Assembly (NCBI GenBank): GCA_963712565.1
Contig: CAVQIP010000029.1
Span: 29,097-93,096, forward strand
Origin: VAZQ01 sp963712565
GTDB taxonomy: Bacteria; Pseudomonadota; Alphaproteobacteria; Rhizobiales; Xanthobacteraceae
DNA length: 64,000 bases
Reading direction: 5' to 3'
The notes beneath the pieces were generated by a model. That model worked only from the letters and a program-made list of their open reading frames with translations, had not been told where the DNA came from and ran no database searches. Position 1 is the first letter of the stretch. Every line of letters begins with the position of its first letter. Below are positions 34,888 through 43,039 of this stretch, one piece after another. A program made the translations under genes and the position numbers.

Positions 34888-36215
34888 GGCTTGTTCGCCT
34901 GCCGCAAATCCTTCACCCGCACCGCCTTGCCCTGTGACCGCGGCACCTCGCCCGGCGCCTTGAGCACGACGTCGCAGGTCACACCGACCATCGCCTTGAG
35001 GTGATTGCGTAGATCGTCGGCCATTTTTGCGACGAACGGCTCATCGCGCGGGGCAGGCGGGGCCAGCTCGACTTCGACCGTGATCGCGTCCAGCGGCCCC
35101 TCGCGGGTGACCACGAGCTGATAGTGCGGCGCGAGCCCGGGAAAGCCGACCAGAAAGGCTTCGACCTGGGAGGGGTAGAGGTTGACCCCGCGGATGATCA
35201 GCATGTCGTCGCTGCGCCCCGTCACCCGCATCATGCGGCGGTGGGTGCGCCCGCACACGCAGGGCTCCTCGATCAGCCGCGTGATGTCGCGCGTGCGGTA
35301 GCGCAGCATCGGCAGCGCCTCCTTGCTGAGCGTGGTGAGGACCAGTTCTCCGGCTTCGCCCGCAGGCAGCGGCTGCGTGCTATCGGGATCGATCACCTCG
35401 CAGAAGAAATGATCCTCCCACAGGTGCAGGCCGCTCTGCCCCTCGTGGCATTCGCTGGCCACGCCCGGCCCGATGATCTCGGACAGGCCATAAGTGTCCT
35501 GGGCCTTGATGCCGAATTTGGCCTCGAGGTCGTCGCGCATGGCCTCGCTCCAGGGCTCGGCGCCGAAGCAGCCGTAGCGCAGCGCGAGCCGGTGCAGATC
35601 GACGCCCATGCCGGCCGCGACCTCGGCGATGTTGAGCGCATAGGACGGCGTCGCGCCCAGGATGCGTGCGCCGAAATCCTGCAGCAGCAGCACTTGCCGC
35701 TCGGTGGCGCCACCCGAGACCGGCACGGTGGTCAGGCCGAGGCGCTCGGCGCCGTAGTGGAATCCGAGGCCGCCGGTGAACAGCCCGTAGCCGAACGCGT
35801 TGTGGAACACGTCGCCGGGCTTGGCGCCCATGCAGGCGAGCGAACGCGCCATCAGGTCCGACCAAAGGTCGAGATCGGCGCGGGTGTAGCCGACGACGGT
35901 GGGCTTGCCGGTGGTTCCCGAGGATGCGTGCAGCCGCAGCAGCTTTTCGCGCGGCACCGCGAACAGGCCGAAGGGGTAATTGTCGCGCAGGTCCGCTTTG
36001 GTCGTGAACGGAAAGCGCGTGATGTCGGCGAGCGTCTTGAGATGCTCCGGCCGCACCCCGGCGGCATCGAGCTTGCGGCGGACCGGCGGAACTCTGGCAT
36101 AGGCGCGCTCGATCGTCTGTTTGAGGCGCTGCAGCTGCAGCGCGGCCAGATCGGCGCGCGGCATGGTCTCAGCCGCGCGATCGAACATGAAGACGTCATC
36201 CGTGCGAACGGCCAT
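34884..36215 (-). CDS. paaK: phenylacetate-CoA ligase family protein
   Basis: 443 residues, adenylate-forming enzyme converting an aryl- or arylacetic acid to its CoA thioester with ATP. Motifs: P-loop HASSGTTGKPTVVGYTR, NAFGYGLFTGGLGFHYGAE, DTYGLSEIIGPGVASEC, RTRDITRL, GRSDDMLIIRGVNLYPSQVE, and the C-terminal Lys-bearing PRSQGKAVRVKD. Start ATG 36215; the frame is open 52 codons further but that overlaps the thioesterase gene. It begins 7 bases after the thioesterase stop and overlaps idi. The symbol is by family; the substrate may not be phenylacetate. Confidence 0.88.
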   Translation of the reverse strand: MAVRTDDVFMFDRAAETMPRADLAALQLQRLKQTIERAYARVPPVRRKLDAAGVRPEHLKTLADITRFPFTTKADLRDNYPFGLFAVPREKLLRLHASSGTTGKPTVVGYTRADLDLWSDLMARSLACMGAKPGDVFHNAFGYGLFTGGLGFHYGAERLGLTTVPVSGGATERQVLLLQDFGARILGATPSYALNIAEVAAGMGVDLHRLALRYGCFGAEPWSEAMRDDLEAKFGIKAQDTYGLSEIIGPGVASECHEGQSGLHLWEDHFFCEVIDPDSTQPLPAGEAGELVLTTLSKEALPMLRYRTRDITRLIEEPCVCGRTHRRMMRVTGRSDDMLIIRGVNLYPSQVEAFLVGFPGLAPHYQLVVTREGPLDAITVEVELAPPAPRDEPFVAKMADDLRNHLKAMVGVTCDVVLKAPGEVPRSQGKAVRVKDLRQANKP

Positions 36216-36222
36216 TGGACGT

Positions 36223-36636
36223 TCAGCCCGATCGCGCCGCGAAGCGGGCGGCCTTCGCCTTGAGACGCTCGAAGGTCTTGGCTTTATCGACGACGAAGCG
36301 CGTATGGGTGCCGGCGCCGACCTCGTCGAGCTCGTCCTTGACGGTGGCTTCGAACGACACCTTGCGGCCATCGACCGCCACGACCCGCACCGTGATCTCG
36401 GCCGTCATCCCCATCAGCGTCGGCGCGAGATGTTTGACCGCTACCTCCATCCCGACCGAATCCTCGCCGGCATCGGCGTGTTCGATGATGAGCTCGCGGC
36501 AGGTGTGCTCGATATCGAGGATCATGGAGGGCGTGGCGTAGGTGCGCGCCTCCTCGCCCATGAAGCCGATGGTGCGCTCGCGGCCGATCGCGATCCGGTT
36601 GACCCGCGTGACGCCCGGGCGAAGGCTTGGCTTCAT
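36223..36636 (-). CDS. hotdog-fold thioesterase (FlK-like)
   Basis: 137 residues, single hotdog domain. ATPSMILDIEHTCRELI resembles the Thr/Glu segment, and VGMEVAVKHLAPTLMGM the His segment, of fluoroacetyl-CoA thioesterase FlK-type enzymes. First gene of the operon with the PaaK-type ligase, so it probably releases CoA from a dead-end or product aryl-CoA (inference). The 290-base space to purC upstream contains nothing recognised. Confidence 0.8.
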   Translation of the reverse strand: MKPSLRPGVTRVNRIAIGRERTIGFMGEEARTYATPSMILDIEHTCRELIIEHADAGEDSVGMEVAVKHLAPTLMGMTAEITVRVVAVDGRKVSFEATVKDELDEVGAGTHTRFVVDKAKTFERLKAKAARFAARSG

Positions 36637-36926
36637 AATAGGTTTGCTCCCTCGCGGCGGTATGGCCAGAGAATCCCATCGGATGGGACACAGAGGCCGG
36701 CGTTGCGGCGCCCTGCCTCGCGCTTGCGCCGCCCGGAATTCAAGTCGCTTGCCGGCAATTACGCAAGCCGGGTTCCGGACTCTTCACCGCCGGGAACCGT
36801 TCGCGGGACCAACGGCGCAAAACGGGGACAACCACGACCGGCGGCGGCAATGAGCATTGAGGCGCGAGGGACGAAACATTACACTCGATCGCATTCGAAA
36901 TTGCCCACCGGTCGTTCCAATCCGCC

Positions 36927-37913
36927 ATGATCAGCCCTTCCATGCTCGCCCCCTATGCGCACCACGTGCTTTCCGAAGCCGTCATTGCCGAGCTTCCCGG
37001 CTACTACCGCGGCAAGGTGCGCGAGAACTATGACCTCACGAACGGCACCCGCATCATCATTGCCACCGATCGGATCAGCGCGTTCGACCGCAACCTCGCC
37101 GTGATCCCGCTGAAGGGCCAGGTGCTGACGCAGACCGCGCGCTACTGGTTCGAGGCCACGCAAAACCTCTGTCCCAACCACGTCATCGAATATCCCGATC
37201 CCAACGTCCTGGTTTGCAAGCGCCTGTCGATGATGCCGGTCGAGATCGTGGTGCGCGATTACCTGGCGGGCACCACCTCCACCTCGATCCTGCAGATGTA
37301 CAAGCGCGGTAGCCGCGAGATGTACGGCCACCGCTTCCCGGACGGCCTGCGCGACAACCAGAAGCTCCCGCACACCATCATCACCCCCACCACCAAGGCG
37401 GAACAGGGCGCGCACGATGCGCCGCTCAGCGCCGAGGACATCGTTGCGCGCAAATTGCTCACGGAAAAGCAGTGGCGGGAAGTGTCGGACAAGGCGTTGG
37501 CGCTGTTTGCGTGCGGACGCGAGACCGCGGCGCGGCAGGGGCTTATTCTGGTCGATACCAAATACGAGTTCGGCTTCGACGAGAAGGGCTCGATCGTCCT
37601 GGCCGACGAGGTCCACACTCCCGACAGCAGCCGCTACTGGTTGGCCAGCAGCTACCCAGCGCGTTTCGCCGCGGGCGCGCCGCCCGACACGCTCGATAAG
37701 GACTTCATCCGTCGCTGGGTCGCCGAGCGCTGCGATCCCTATGCCGGTCCGATTCCCGATATCCCGCCGGAGGTCATCTTGCAGGCCTCGGCGACCTATA
37801 TCGACGTCTATGAAAAGCTCACCGGGCGAGAATTTGTGCTGCCCGACCTTTCCGTCGCTCCGCTCGCGCGCGTGCGCGGAAACTTGCGCAAGTATTTCGG
37901 CAAGGCGGCATGA
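36927..37913 (+). CDS. purC: phosphoribosylaminoimidazole-succinocarboxamide synthase
   Basis: 328 residues, longer than the 235-250 residue common bacterial form and like the eukaryotic/long bacterial SAICAR synthetases. Motifs: GYYRGKVRENYDL, TDRISAFDRNLA, PVEIVVRDYLAGTTSTSIL, LILVDTKYEFGFD, VLADEVHTPDSSRYW. It joins aspartate to CAIR with ATP in purine synthesis. No strong ribosome site precedes ATG 36927; ATG 36942 (MLAPYAHHV) is possible. It stands alone between two aromatic-acid gene groups. Confidence 0.92.
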   Translation: MISPSMLAPYAHHVLSEAVIAELPGYYRGKVRENYDLTNGTRIIIATDRISAFDRNLAVIPLKGQVLTQTARYWFEATQNLCPNHVIEYPDPNVLVCKRLSMMPVEIVVRDYLAGTTSTSILQMYKRGSREMYGHRFPDGLRDNQKLPHTIITPTTKAEQGAHDAPLSAEDIVARKLLTEKQWREVSDKALALFACGRETAARQGLILVDTKYEFGFDEKGSIVLADEVHTPDSSRYWLASSYPARFAAGAPPDTLDKDFIRRWVAERCDPYAGPIPDIPPEVILQASATYIDVYEKLTGREFVLPDLSVAPLARVRGNLRKYFGKAA

Positions 37914-38091
37914 TCGTCCGCGCGCCGGCCGTTCGCGCAGGGGCATCGTCGCCGGGTCGAGCGTGTGTGATCGTTACGGAGCGGGACGGCTTCGGACAAG
38001 CGATGCGTCGCTTCGCTGTGCCCGCGCTGCCTCGCGTCCGGGACGCGTGGATTGGAGCGCAATGACGTTCGAGTAGTCGGGAGTGCTCGTG

Positions 38092-39504
38092 ATGACCGCC
38101 CGCGCGAGCGATGCAACCGCGGTGGAATACCTGGCGGCGGCAGGCTTGCCCGCCGGCGCCGTTCGGGAGTGGCTGCAGGCGGAGCCGGGCGAGACTACCG
38201 ACTTTCCCGCCGATCGCAGGAAATTCTCCCGTTACTGGGAGAAGGCGTCGCGCCTCCTGGCGCAACTGCCGCCCAAGCCGCGCCGCAACGAGCGAGAGCA
38301 TGCGGGAGCGGCGCTTATCCAGGATCGATCGCGCGACGCCCGGGTGTGCTTTCTCAAGCGCCACGGCGACGCCGTCTACGATGCATTGACGGTGCGGCGG
38401 TCGCGCTTCGTGCGGATCGAGGATCTGGTCACGCGGGCGGCCGGCGTGGTGCCGGGCCTGGTCCCCACTGCGCAGGAGATCGCCGCCGAGGACGGCGCAC
38501 TCCAGCGCGACAAGAGCGGCCTCGAGATCGACCAGGGCCTGTTCCTTTCGGCGGTTCTCGGCAGCGAGCGTTCCGGCCGTCATCTCTGCCACGCGATGCT
38601 GCTGCCGCGGCCCGAGGCGCAAGCCTTGCTGCCGCAGTTCGAGCGCGACGGCGTGGTGAAGCTCGACGGCGCGTCGGTTCACCGCGCCGGCAAGGCCGCG
38701 GTGGTGACGCAGGACAATCCGCGGTTTCTCAACGCCGAGGACCAGACCTCGCTCGACGGGGCGGAAATCTGCGTCGATCTCGCGCTGCTCGACCGTGCAA
38801 CCGAAATCGCGGTCATGCGCGGCGCGCCGGTCGAACATCCGAAATACCGGGGCCGCCGGGTGTTCGGCGCCGGCATCAATCTCACCCATCTCTATCACGG
38901 CCGCATCCCGTTCGTGTGGTACCTCCAGCGCGATCTCGGCTACGTCAACAAGATCTACCGCGGCCTCGCCTTTGCCGACGATACGCCGCCCGACGAGTTC
39001 GGCGGCGGCACCATCGAGAAGCCGTGGATCGCCGCGGTCGAATCTTTCGCCATCGGCGGCCATTGCCAACTATTGCTGGTGATGGACTACGTGCTCGCCG
39101 AGCGCAGCGCGTTCCTGACCCTGCCGGCCCGCAAGGAAGGCATCATCCCGGGCGCGGCGAACATGCGCCTGCCGCGCTTCACCGGCGACCGCATCGCGCG
39201 CCAGGCGATCCTGTACGAGCGCCGGCTCCCCTGCGACAGCCCCGAGGGGCGTCTGATCTGCGACGAGATCGTCGAGGCCGGCGAGATGGACGCGGCGATC
39301 GAGCGCGTGGTCGAGGGCCTGACCAATTCAGGGGTGGTGAGCGCGGCCGGCAACCGGCGGGCCTTGCGCGTCACCCAGGAGCCGTTCGACCTGTTTCGCT
39401 CCTACTTCGCCGTCTATGCGCGCGAGCAGGCCTACTGCCACTTCAGCCCGGCCTTGATCGCCAATCTCGAGCGCTACTGGAACGCGCAGAGCCGCAAGCC
39501 CTGA
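38092..39504 (+). CDS. DpgC-like enoyl-CoA hydratase-fold dioxygenase
   Basis: 470 residues; a crotonase fold (about 200-400) with a long helical N-terminal extension, the layout of (3,5-dihydroxyphenyl)acetyl-CoA 1,2-dioxygenase DpgC. The central stretch RVFGAGINLTHLYHGRIPFV followed by RDLGYVNKIYRGLAF matches that family. DpgC uses O2 without metal or cofactor to cleave an arylacetyl-CoA to the glyoxylate. No peptide-antibiotic genes are nearby, so a catabolic substrate is more likely. Start ATG 38092 with GGGAG eight bases upstream; GTG 38083 is possible. It lies just beyond purC from the aryl-CoA ligase operon. Confidence 0.82.
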   Translation: MTARASDATAVEYLAAAGLPAGAVREWLQAEPGETTDFPADRRKFSRYWEKASRLLAQLPPKPRRNEREHAGAALIQDRSRDARVCFLKRHGDAVYDALTVRRSRFVRIEDLVTRAAGVVPGLVPTAQEIAAEDGALQRDKSGLEIDQGLFLSAVLGSERSGRHLCHAMLLPRPEAQALLPQFERDGVVKLDGASVHRAGKAAVVTQDNPRFLNAEDQTSLDGAEICVDLALLDRATEIAVMRGAPVEHPKYRGRRVFGAGINLTHLYHGRIPFVWYLQRDLGYVNKIYRGLAFADDTPPDEFGGGTIEKPWIAAVESFAIGGHCQLLLVMDYVLAERSAFLTLPARKEGIIPGAANMRLPRFTGDRIARQAILYERRLPCDSPEGRLICDEIVEAGEMDAAIERVVEGLTNSGVVSAAGNRRALRVTQEPFDLFRSYFAVYAREQAYCHFSPALIANLERYWNAQSRKP

Positions 39505-39599
39505 TGCCGCAGGTCTGCTGATGTTGCTTGGCTGCGCGCTGAAAATACTCTAGGACCGCGCACGCAACGCTTGGGACGCGGCCGAAGGAGGAACGCGCG

Positions 39600-40553
39600 A
39601 TGCGCAAGGATACGATCCGGCTGGCGCTCGTCGCCGCACTCGCGACCACGTGCTCGGCAGCGCTCGCGGACGACACGCTGAAGCTCGCGGTCGGCCAGCG
39701 CGGGCTGTGGGATACGTCGATATCCGACGTCGGCCAGCGCGCCGGCATTTTCAAGAAGCACGGCCTGACGCTGGAAATTCTCTACACCCAGGGCGCCGGG
39801 GAAACCCAGCAGGCGGTGATTTCCGGCAGCGTCGAGATCGGCGTCGGCGTCGGCATCATGGGCGTGCTGAGCGCTTACTCGAAGAGCGCGCCGGTCCGCA
39901 TCATCGCGGCCGAGATCACGGGCGCCGGCGACCTGTTTTGGTACGTGAAGGCCAACTCGCCGATAAAGACGCTCGCCGACGCCAACGGCAAGACGATTGC
40001 GTATTCGACCAACGGCTCCTCCACCCATGGCGTCGTCACTGCCTTCATCAAGCAATACGTGCCGGCGGCGAAGGCGGTCGCGACCGGAGGGCCGCCCGCG
40101 ACCTTGACGGCGGTGATGTCGGGACAGGTGGATGTGGGGTGGTCGGCGCCGCCGATCGGTCTCGATCAGCTCGACCGCAAGGAGATCCGCCAGATCGCCA
40201 CCGGCAACGACACGCTGTTCAAGGGGCAAACCGTCCGGCTCAACATCACCAATACTCAGACCCTGAACAACCGCAAGGACGCCATCGACCGATACGTGAA
40301 AGCCTATCGCGAGACGATCGATTGGATGTATTCGGATCCCGCCGCCTTGAAAACCTACGCCGAGTTCGCCGGCATCACGGAAGCCAAGGCGCAGCGGATC
40401 CGCGACGGGTTCTTTCCCAAATCGTCGCTCTCGCCCGACACGATCACGGGCCTCGACCTGATTGTTCCGGATGCGGTCAGCTTGAAATTCACCGCGGCCC
40501 CGCTGACCAAGGAACAACTCGCCGAGCTGATCCAGATTCCGCCGCGCAAGTGA
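39600..40553 (+). CDS. ABC transporter substrate-binding protein (NMT1/SsuA-like)
   Basis: 317-residue periplasmic binding protein with signal peptide (IRLALVAALATTCSAALA). Family features: GIFKKHGLTLEILYTQGAGE, QAVISGSVEIGVGVGIMGV, GAGDLFWYVKANSPIKTL, TLTAVMSGQVDVGWSAPP. A close relative is cut by the right window edge (63070). No ATPase or permease genes adjoin it. GGAGG precedes the ATG. Probably binds an aromatic or sulfonate-like acid given its neighbours (inference). Confidence 0.88.
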   Translation: MRKDTIRLALVAALATTCSAALADDTLKLAVGQRGLWDTSISDVGQRAGIFKKHGLTLEILYTQGAGETQQAVISGSVEIGVGVGIMGVLSAYSKSAPVRIIAAEITGAGDLFWYVKANSPIKTLADANGKTIAYSTNGSSTHGVVTAFIKQYVPAAKAVATGGPPATLTAVMSGQVDVGWSAPPIGLDQLDRKEIRQIATGNDTLFKGQTVRLNITNTQTLNNRKDAIDRYVKAYRETIDWMYSDPAALKTYAEFAGITEAKAQRIRDGFFPKSSLSPDTITGLDLIVPDAVSLKFTAAPLTKEQLAELIQIPPRK

Positions 40554-40568
40554 CAGGAAATTTCGCTC

Positions 40569-40657
40569 GTCATGCCCGGGCTTGACCCGGGCATCCATCC
40601 GTCTTGCAAGAGAATCGGGCGAGGAAGACAGAGTGCCGGGTCAAGCCCGGCAGCGAC
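40569..40657. repeat. palindromic intergenic repeat, class B
   Basis: Hairpin GTCATGCCCGGGCTTGACCC..GGGCATCC, then a second arm GTGCCGGGTCAAGCCCGGCA..CGAC. It lies between the binding-protein gene and the convergent marR gene. A shorter relative is at 47091-47114. Confidence 0.75.
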
Positions 40658-40670
40658 GGCTGGGGATGGC

Positions 40671-41213
40671 TTATGTCTTGATCCGGTCGAGGTTCGCCGT
40701 CATGCGCGCGATCACGCGCCGGAACAGCGCGAGCTCGGAGCGGGCGATGCCGTCCTCGGCTTGGTCGGTAATGCCGCGTGCCAGCGCCAGCAGCTCGCCG
40801 CGCATTCGCTGTGCCTTCGGCATCAACCACACATGCGAGCGGCGCTTGTCGTCGGCGCTGCGCACCCGGCGGATCAAGCCGGATTTCTCCATGCTGCGCA
40901 GCGCGATGACGGTGGTCGGCTCCATCGTGCCGACGCGCGCGGACAGTTCGCGCTGGGAGAGCCCGTCCTCGCTCCACAGCACCCGCAGGAAGTACCACTG
41001 GCCGCGGGCAATGCCGTAGCGGGCAATGCGCTTCTCAAGCAGGCGTTGAAACGCACGGTTGGCATCGCGCACGAGGAAGCCCGAGCTCTCCGCCAGCGGG
41101 AATGCGGCTCGGGCGCCGTCGTGTCGGCGTCTGCTGTTGCGACGCGATGCCACCCGAAGCCTCGCTCCCGAGCTGCAACGCCGGCCGGCGTTGACAACAT
41201 TGTCTCGGCACAC
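40671..41213 (-). CDS. MarR-family transcriptional regulator
   Basis: 180 residues. The winged helix lies in the second half: RGQWYFLRVLWSEDGLSQRE, LSARVGTMEPTTVIALRSME, SGLIRRVRSADDKRRSHVWL. The first 35 residues are Arg-rich and may be mis-started. Divergent from the UbiD gene at 41345, with a promoter and overlapping operator candidate between them. Expected to repress the decarboxylase cluster until an aromatic ligand binds. Confidence 0.88.
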   Translation of the reverse strand: MCRDNVVNAGRRCSSGARLRVASRRNSRRRHDGARAAFPLAESSGFLVRDANRAFQRLLEKRIARYGIARGQWYFLRVLWSEDGLSQRELSARVGTMEPTTVIALRSMEKSGLIRRVRSADDKRRSHVWLMPKAQRMRGELLALARGITDQAEDGIARSELALFRRVIARMTANLDRIKT

Positions 41214-41234
41214 ATAATACTTAGAAATCTATGT
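41191..41234 (+). promoter_or_regulatory. sigma-70-type promoter with overlapping MarR operator candidate
   Basis: -35 TTGACA at 41191-41196, -10 CATAAT at 41213-41218, spacer 16. The imperfect palindrome ACTTAGAAATCTATGT (41219-41234) follows at the expected transcription start. It resembles 44604-44619 at 12 of 16 bases. The layout is that of a repressor site covering +1 of the UbiD gene. Confidence 0.6.
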
Positions 41235-41344
41235 AATGGAACTGCCGGATGCCTCCCGAGCGGCCGGCGGAGATCCGGATCGGATTTCAACGATCGCGAG
41301 CAAAGGCGCGCGCCCGCGCCGCCCCGCACCATGGAGCTGCAGCC

Positions 41345-42928
41345 ATGCAGAAAGCCCTGCGCAAGGAGAAGCCCGCCCCCGCCAAGCAACATCATGCGCG
41401 CGATCTGCGCAGCACGCTCGACTGGCTGCGCCGCGAGGGCGACCTGATCGAGACCGACAAGCCGGTCGATCCCGATCTCGAAGTCACCGGCCTGCAGAAG
41501 CACATGGACGGCGGCTGTCCGGTCCTGTTCGAGAACGTCAAAGGCAAGCCCAAGCACCGCGTGGTCACCAACCTGTTCGGTGACATGAAGGTCATCAACA
41601 AGATGTTCGGCTGGAAGCACGACGCCGAGCGCGTGCAGAAGCTCGCCTATGCGCTGAGCCATCCGCTCAAGCCGGTCGAGATCCCGCAGGATGCGGCGCC
41701 GTGCCAGGAGCACGTGATCAAGAATCCGAAGGACGTGAACGAGCACGTGGTGCCGATCCGGCACACCACCTACGAGCCCGAGCTGACCGTGGGCTCCGCC
41801 ATTCGCTGCGTCACCGGGCCGGAATTCGATGGCGGCTCCGACCTCGGCTACAACCGCATGAATTTCCGCTGGGGCAACGTCGGCACCTTCCAGATCTCGC
41901 CCGGCTCGCACATGTGGCAGGTGGTGAACAAGTACTACAAGTCGAAGCAGCCGGTTCCCATCACCATGTGTTTCGGCGTGCCGCCGGCCTGCACGCTGCT
42001 CGCGGGCGCGGGCTTCGACTACGCGGTGCTGCCGATGGGCTGCGACGAGATCGGCATCGCCGGCGCCGTGCAGGGCACGCCGATCCGCCTGGTGAAGGCG
42101 CGCACCGTCAACGCCATGGCGCTGGCGGATTCCGAGCTGGTGCTGGAAGGCTACGTCGATCCGCGCGACCGGCGCTTCGAGACCAAGGAGTTGGAGGACG
42201 CCGGCATCCAGGGCCGCTTCCATTTCCATCCGGAATGGGCGGGCTACATGGGCAAGGCCTACAAGGCGCCGACCTTCCACGTGACCGGCATCACCATGCG
42301 CGACCCCAAGAGCAAGCCGATCATCTACGCGCTCGGCGTCCACATGCTCGACGACCACAACATCGACACCACCGTGCGCGAGGCGGCGATCTACGAGCTG
42401 TGCAATCGGCTGCAGCCGGGCATCGTGCAGAACGTGGTGATCCCCTACTGCATGACCGACTGGGGCGGCTGCATCATCCAGGTCAAGAAGCGCCACCAGC
42501 TCGACGAGGGCTGGCAGCGCAACTTCATGGCCGCCGCGCTCTCCTGCTCGCAGGGCATGCGGCTCGCGATCGCGGTGAGCGAGGACGTCGATCCCTATTC
42601 GATGGACGACGTCATGTGGTGCCTCACCACGCGGGTGAATCCGAAGACCGACATCCTCAACCCGATTCCGGGCGGGCGCGGCCAGACCTTCATGCCGGCC
42701 GAGCGCATGACCGCGGGCGAGAAGCAGTGGACCGCGTCGAACACGCAATTCGAGGGCGGCATGGGCATCGATGCCACGGTGCCGTTCGGCTACGAGAGCG
42801 ACTTCCTGCGTCCGGTCTATCCCGTCGACAAGGTCAAGCCGGAAGACTTCTTCAGCAAGAAGGACATCGAGAACGCGCGCTCGCGCATGGTGGGCTGGGT
42901 GCACTCGCTCGCCCGCACCGGGCGGTGA
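41345..42928 (+). CDS. UbiD-family decarboxylase
   Basis: 527 residues, prenylated-FMN-dependent (de)carboxylase. Family stretches: LRSTLDWLRREGDLIETDKP, GCPVLFENVKGKPKHRVVTN, NRMNFRWGNVGTFQISPGSH, DSELVLEGYVDPRDRRFET (catalytic Glu region) and the C-terminal PYCMTDWGGCIIQVKKRH. Start ATG 41345 with GGAG upstream; earlier codons are non-coding. The prFMN cofactor would come from the UbiX encoded at 46385. It decarboxylates an aromatic or unsaturated acid; sequence does not name it. A second, distinct UbiD (44735) is in the same cluster. Confidence 0.9.
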   Translation: MQKALRKEKPAPAKQHHARDLRSTLDWLRREGDLIETDKPVDPDLEVTGLQKHMDGGCPVLFENVKGKPKHRVVTNLFGDMKVINKMFGWKHDAERVQKLAYALSHPLKPVEIPQDAAPCQEHVIKNPKDVNEHVVPIRHTTYEPELTVGSAIRCVTGPEFDGGSDLGYNRMNFRWGNVGTFQISPGSHMWQVVNKYYKSKQPVPITMCFGVPPACTLLAGAGFDYAVLPMGCDEIGIAGAVQGTPIRLVKARTVNAMALADSELVLEGYVDPRDRRFETKELEDAGIQGRFHFHPEWAGYMGKAYKAPTFHVTGITMRDPKSKPIIYALGVHMLDDHNIDTTVREAAIYELCNRLQPGIVQNVVIPYCMTDWGGCIIQVKKRHQLDEGWQRNFMAAALSCSQGMRLAIAVSEDVDPYSMDDVMWCLTTRVNPKTDILNPIPGGRGQTFMPAERMTAGEKQWTASNTQFEGGMGIDATVPFGYESDFLRPVYPVDKVKPEDFFSKKDIENARSRMVGWVHSLARTGR

Positions 42929-42941
42929 GGCCATCCACGCT

Positions 42942-43022
42942 GTCGTCCCCGCGCAAGCGGGGACCCATATTCCAGAGACCGACGTGTGCGGCACGATGGG
43001 TCCCCGCTTGCGCGGGGACGAC
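42942..43022. repeat. palindromic intergenic repeat, class A copy 2
   Basis: Arms GTCGTCCCCGCGCAAGCGGG..GACCCAT and ATGGGTCCCCGCTTGCGCGG..GGACGAC. Same element as 25436-25507, about 17 kb away. Again between convergent genes, where it could end both transcripts. Confidence 0.85.
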
Positions 43023-43039
43023 ACATCTCAGATGCCGCC

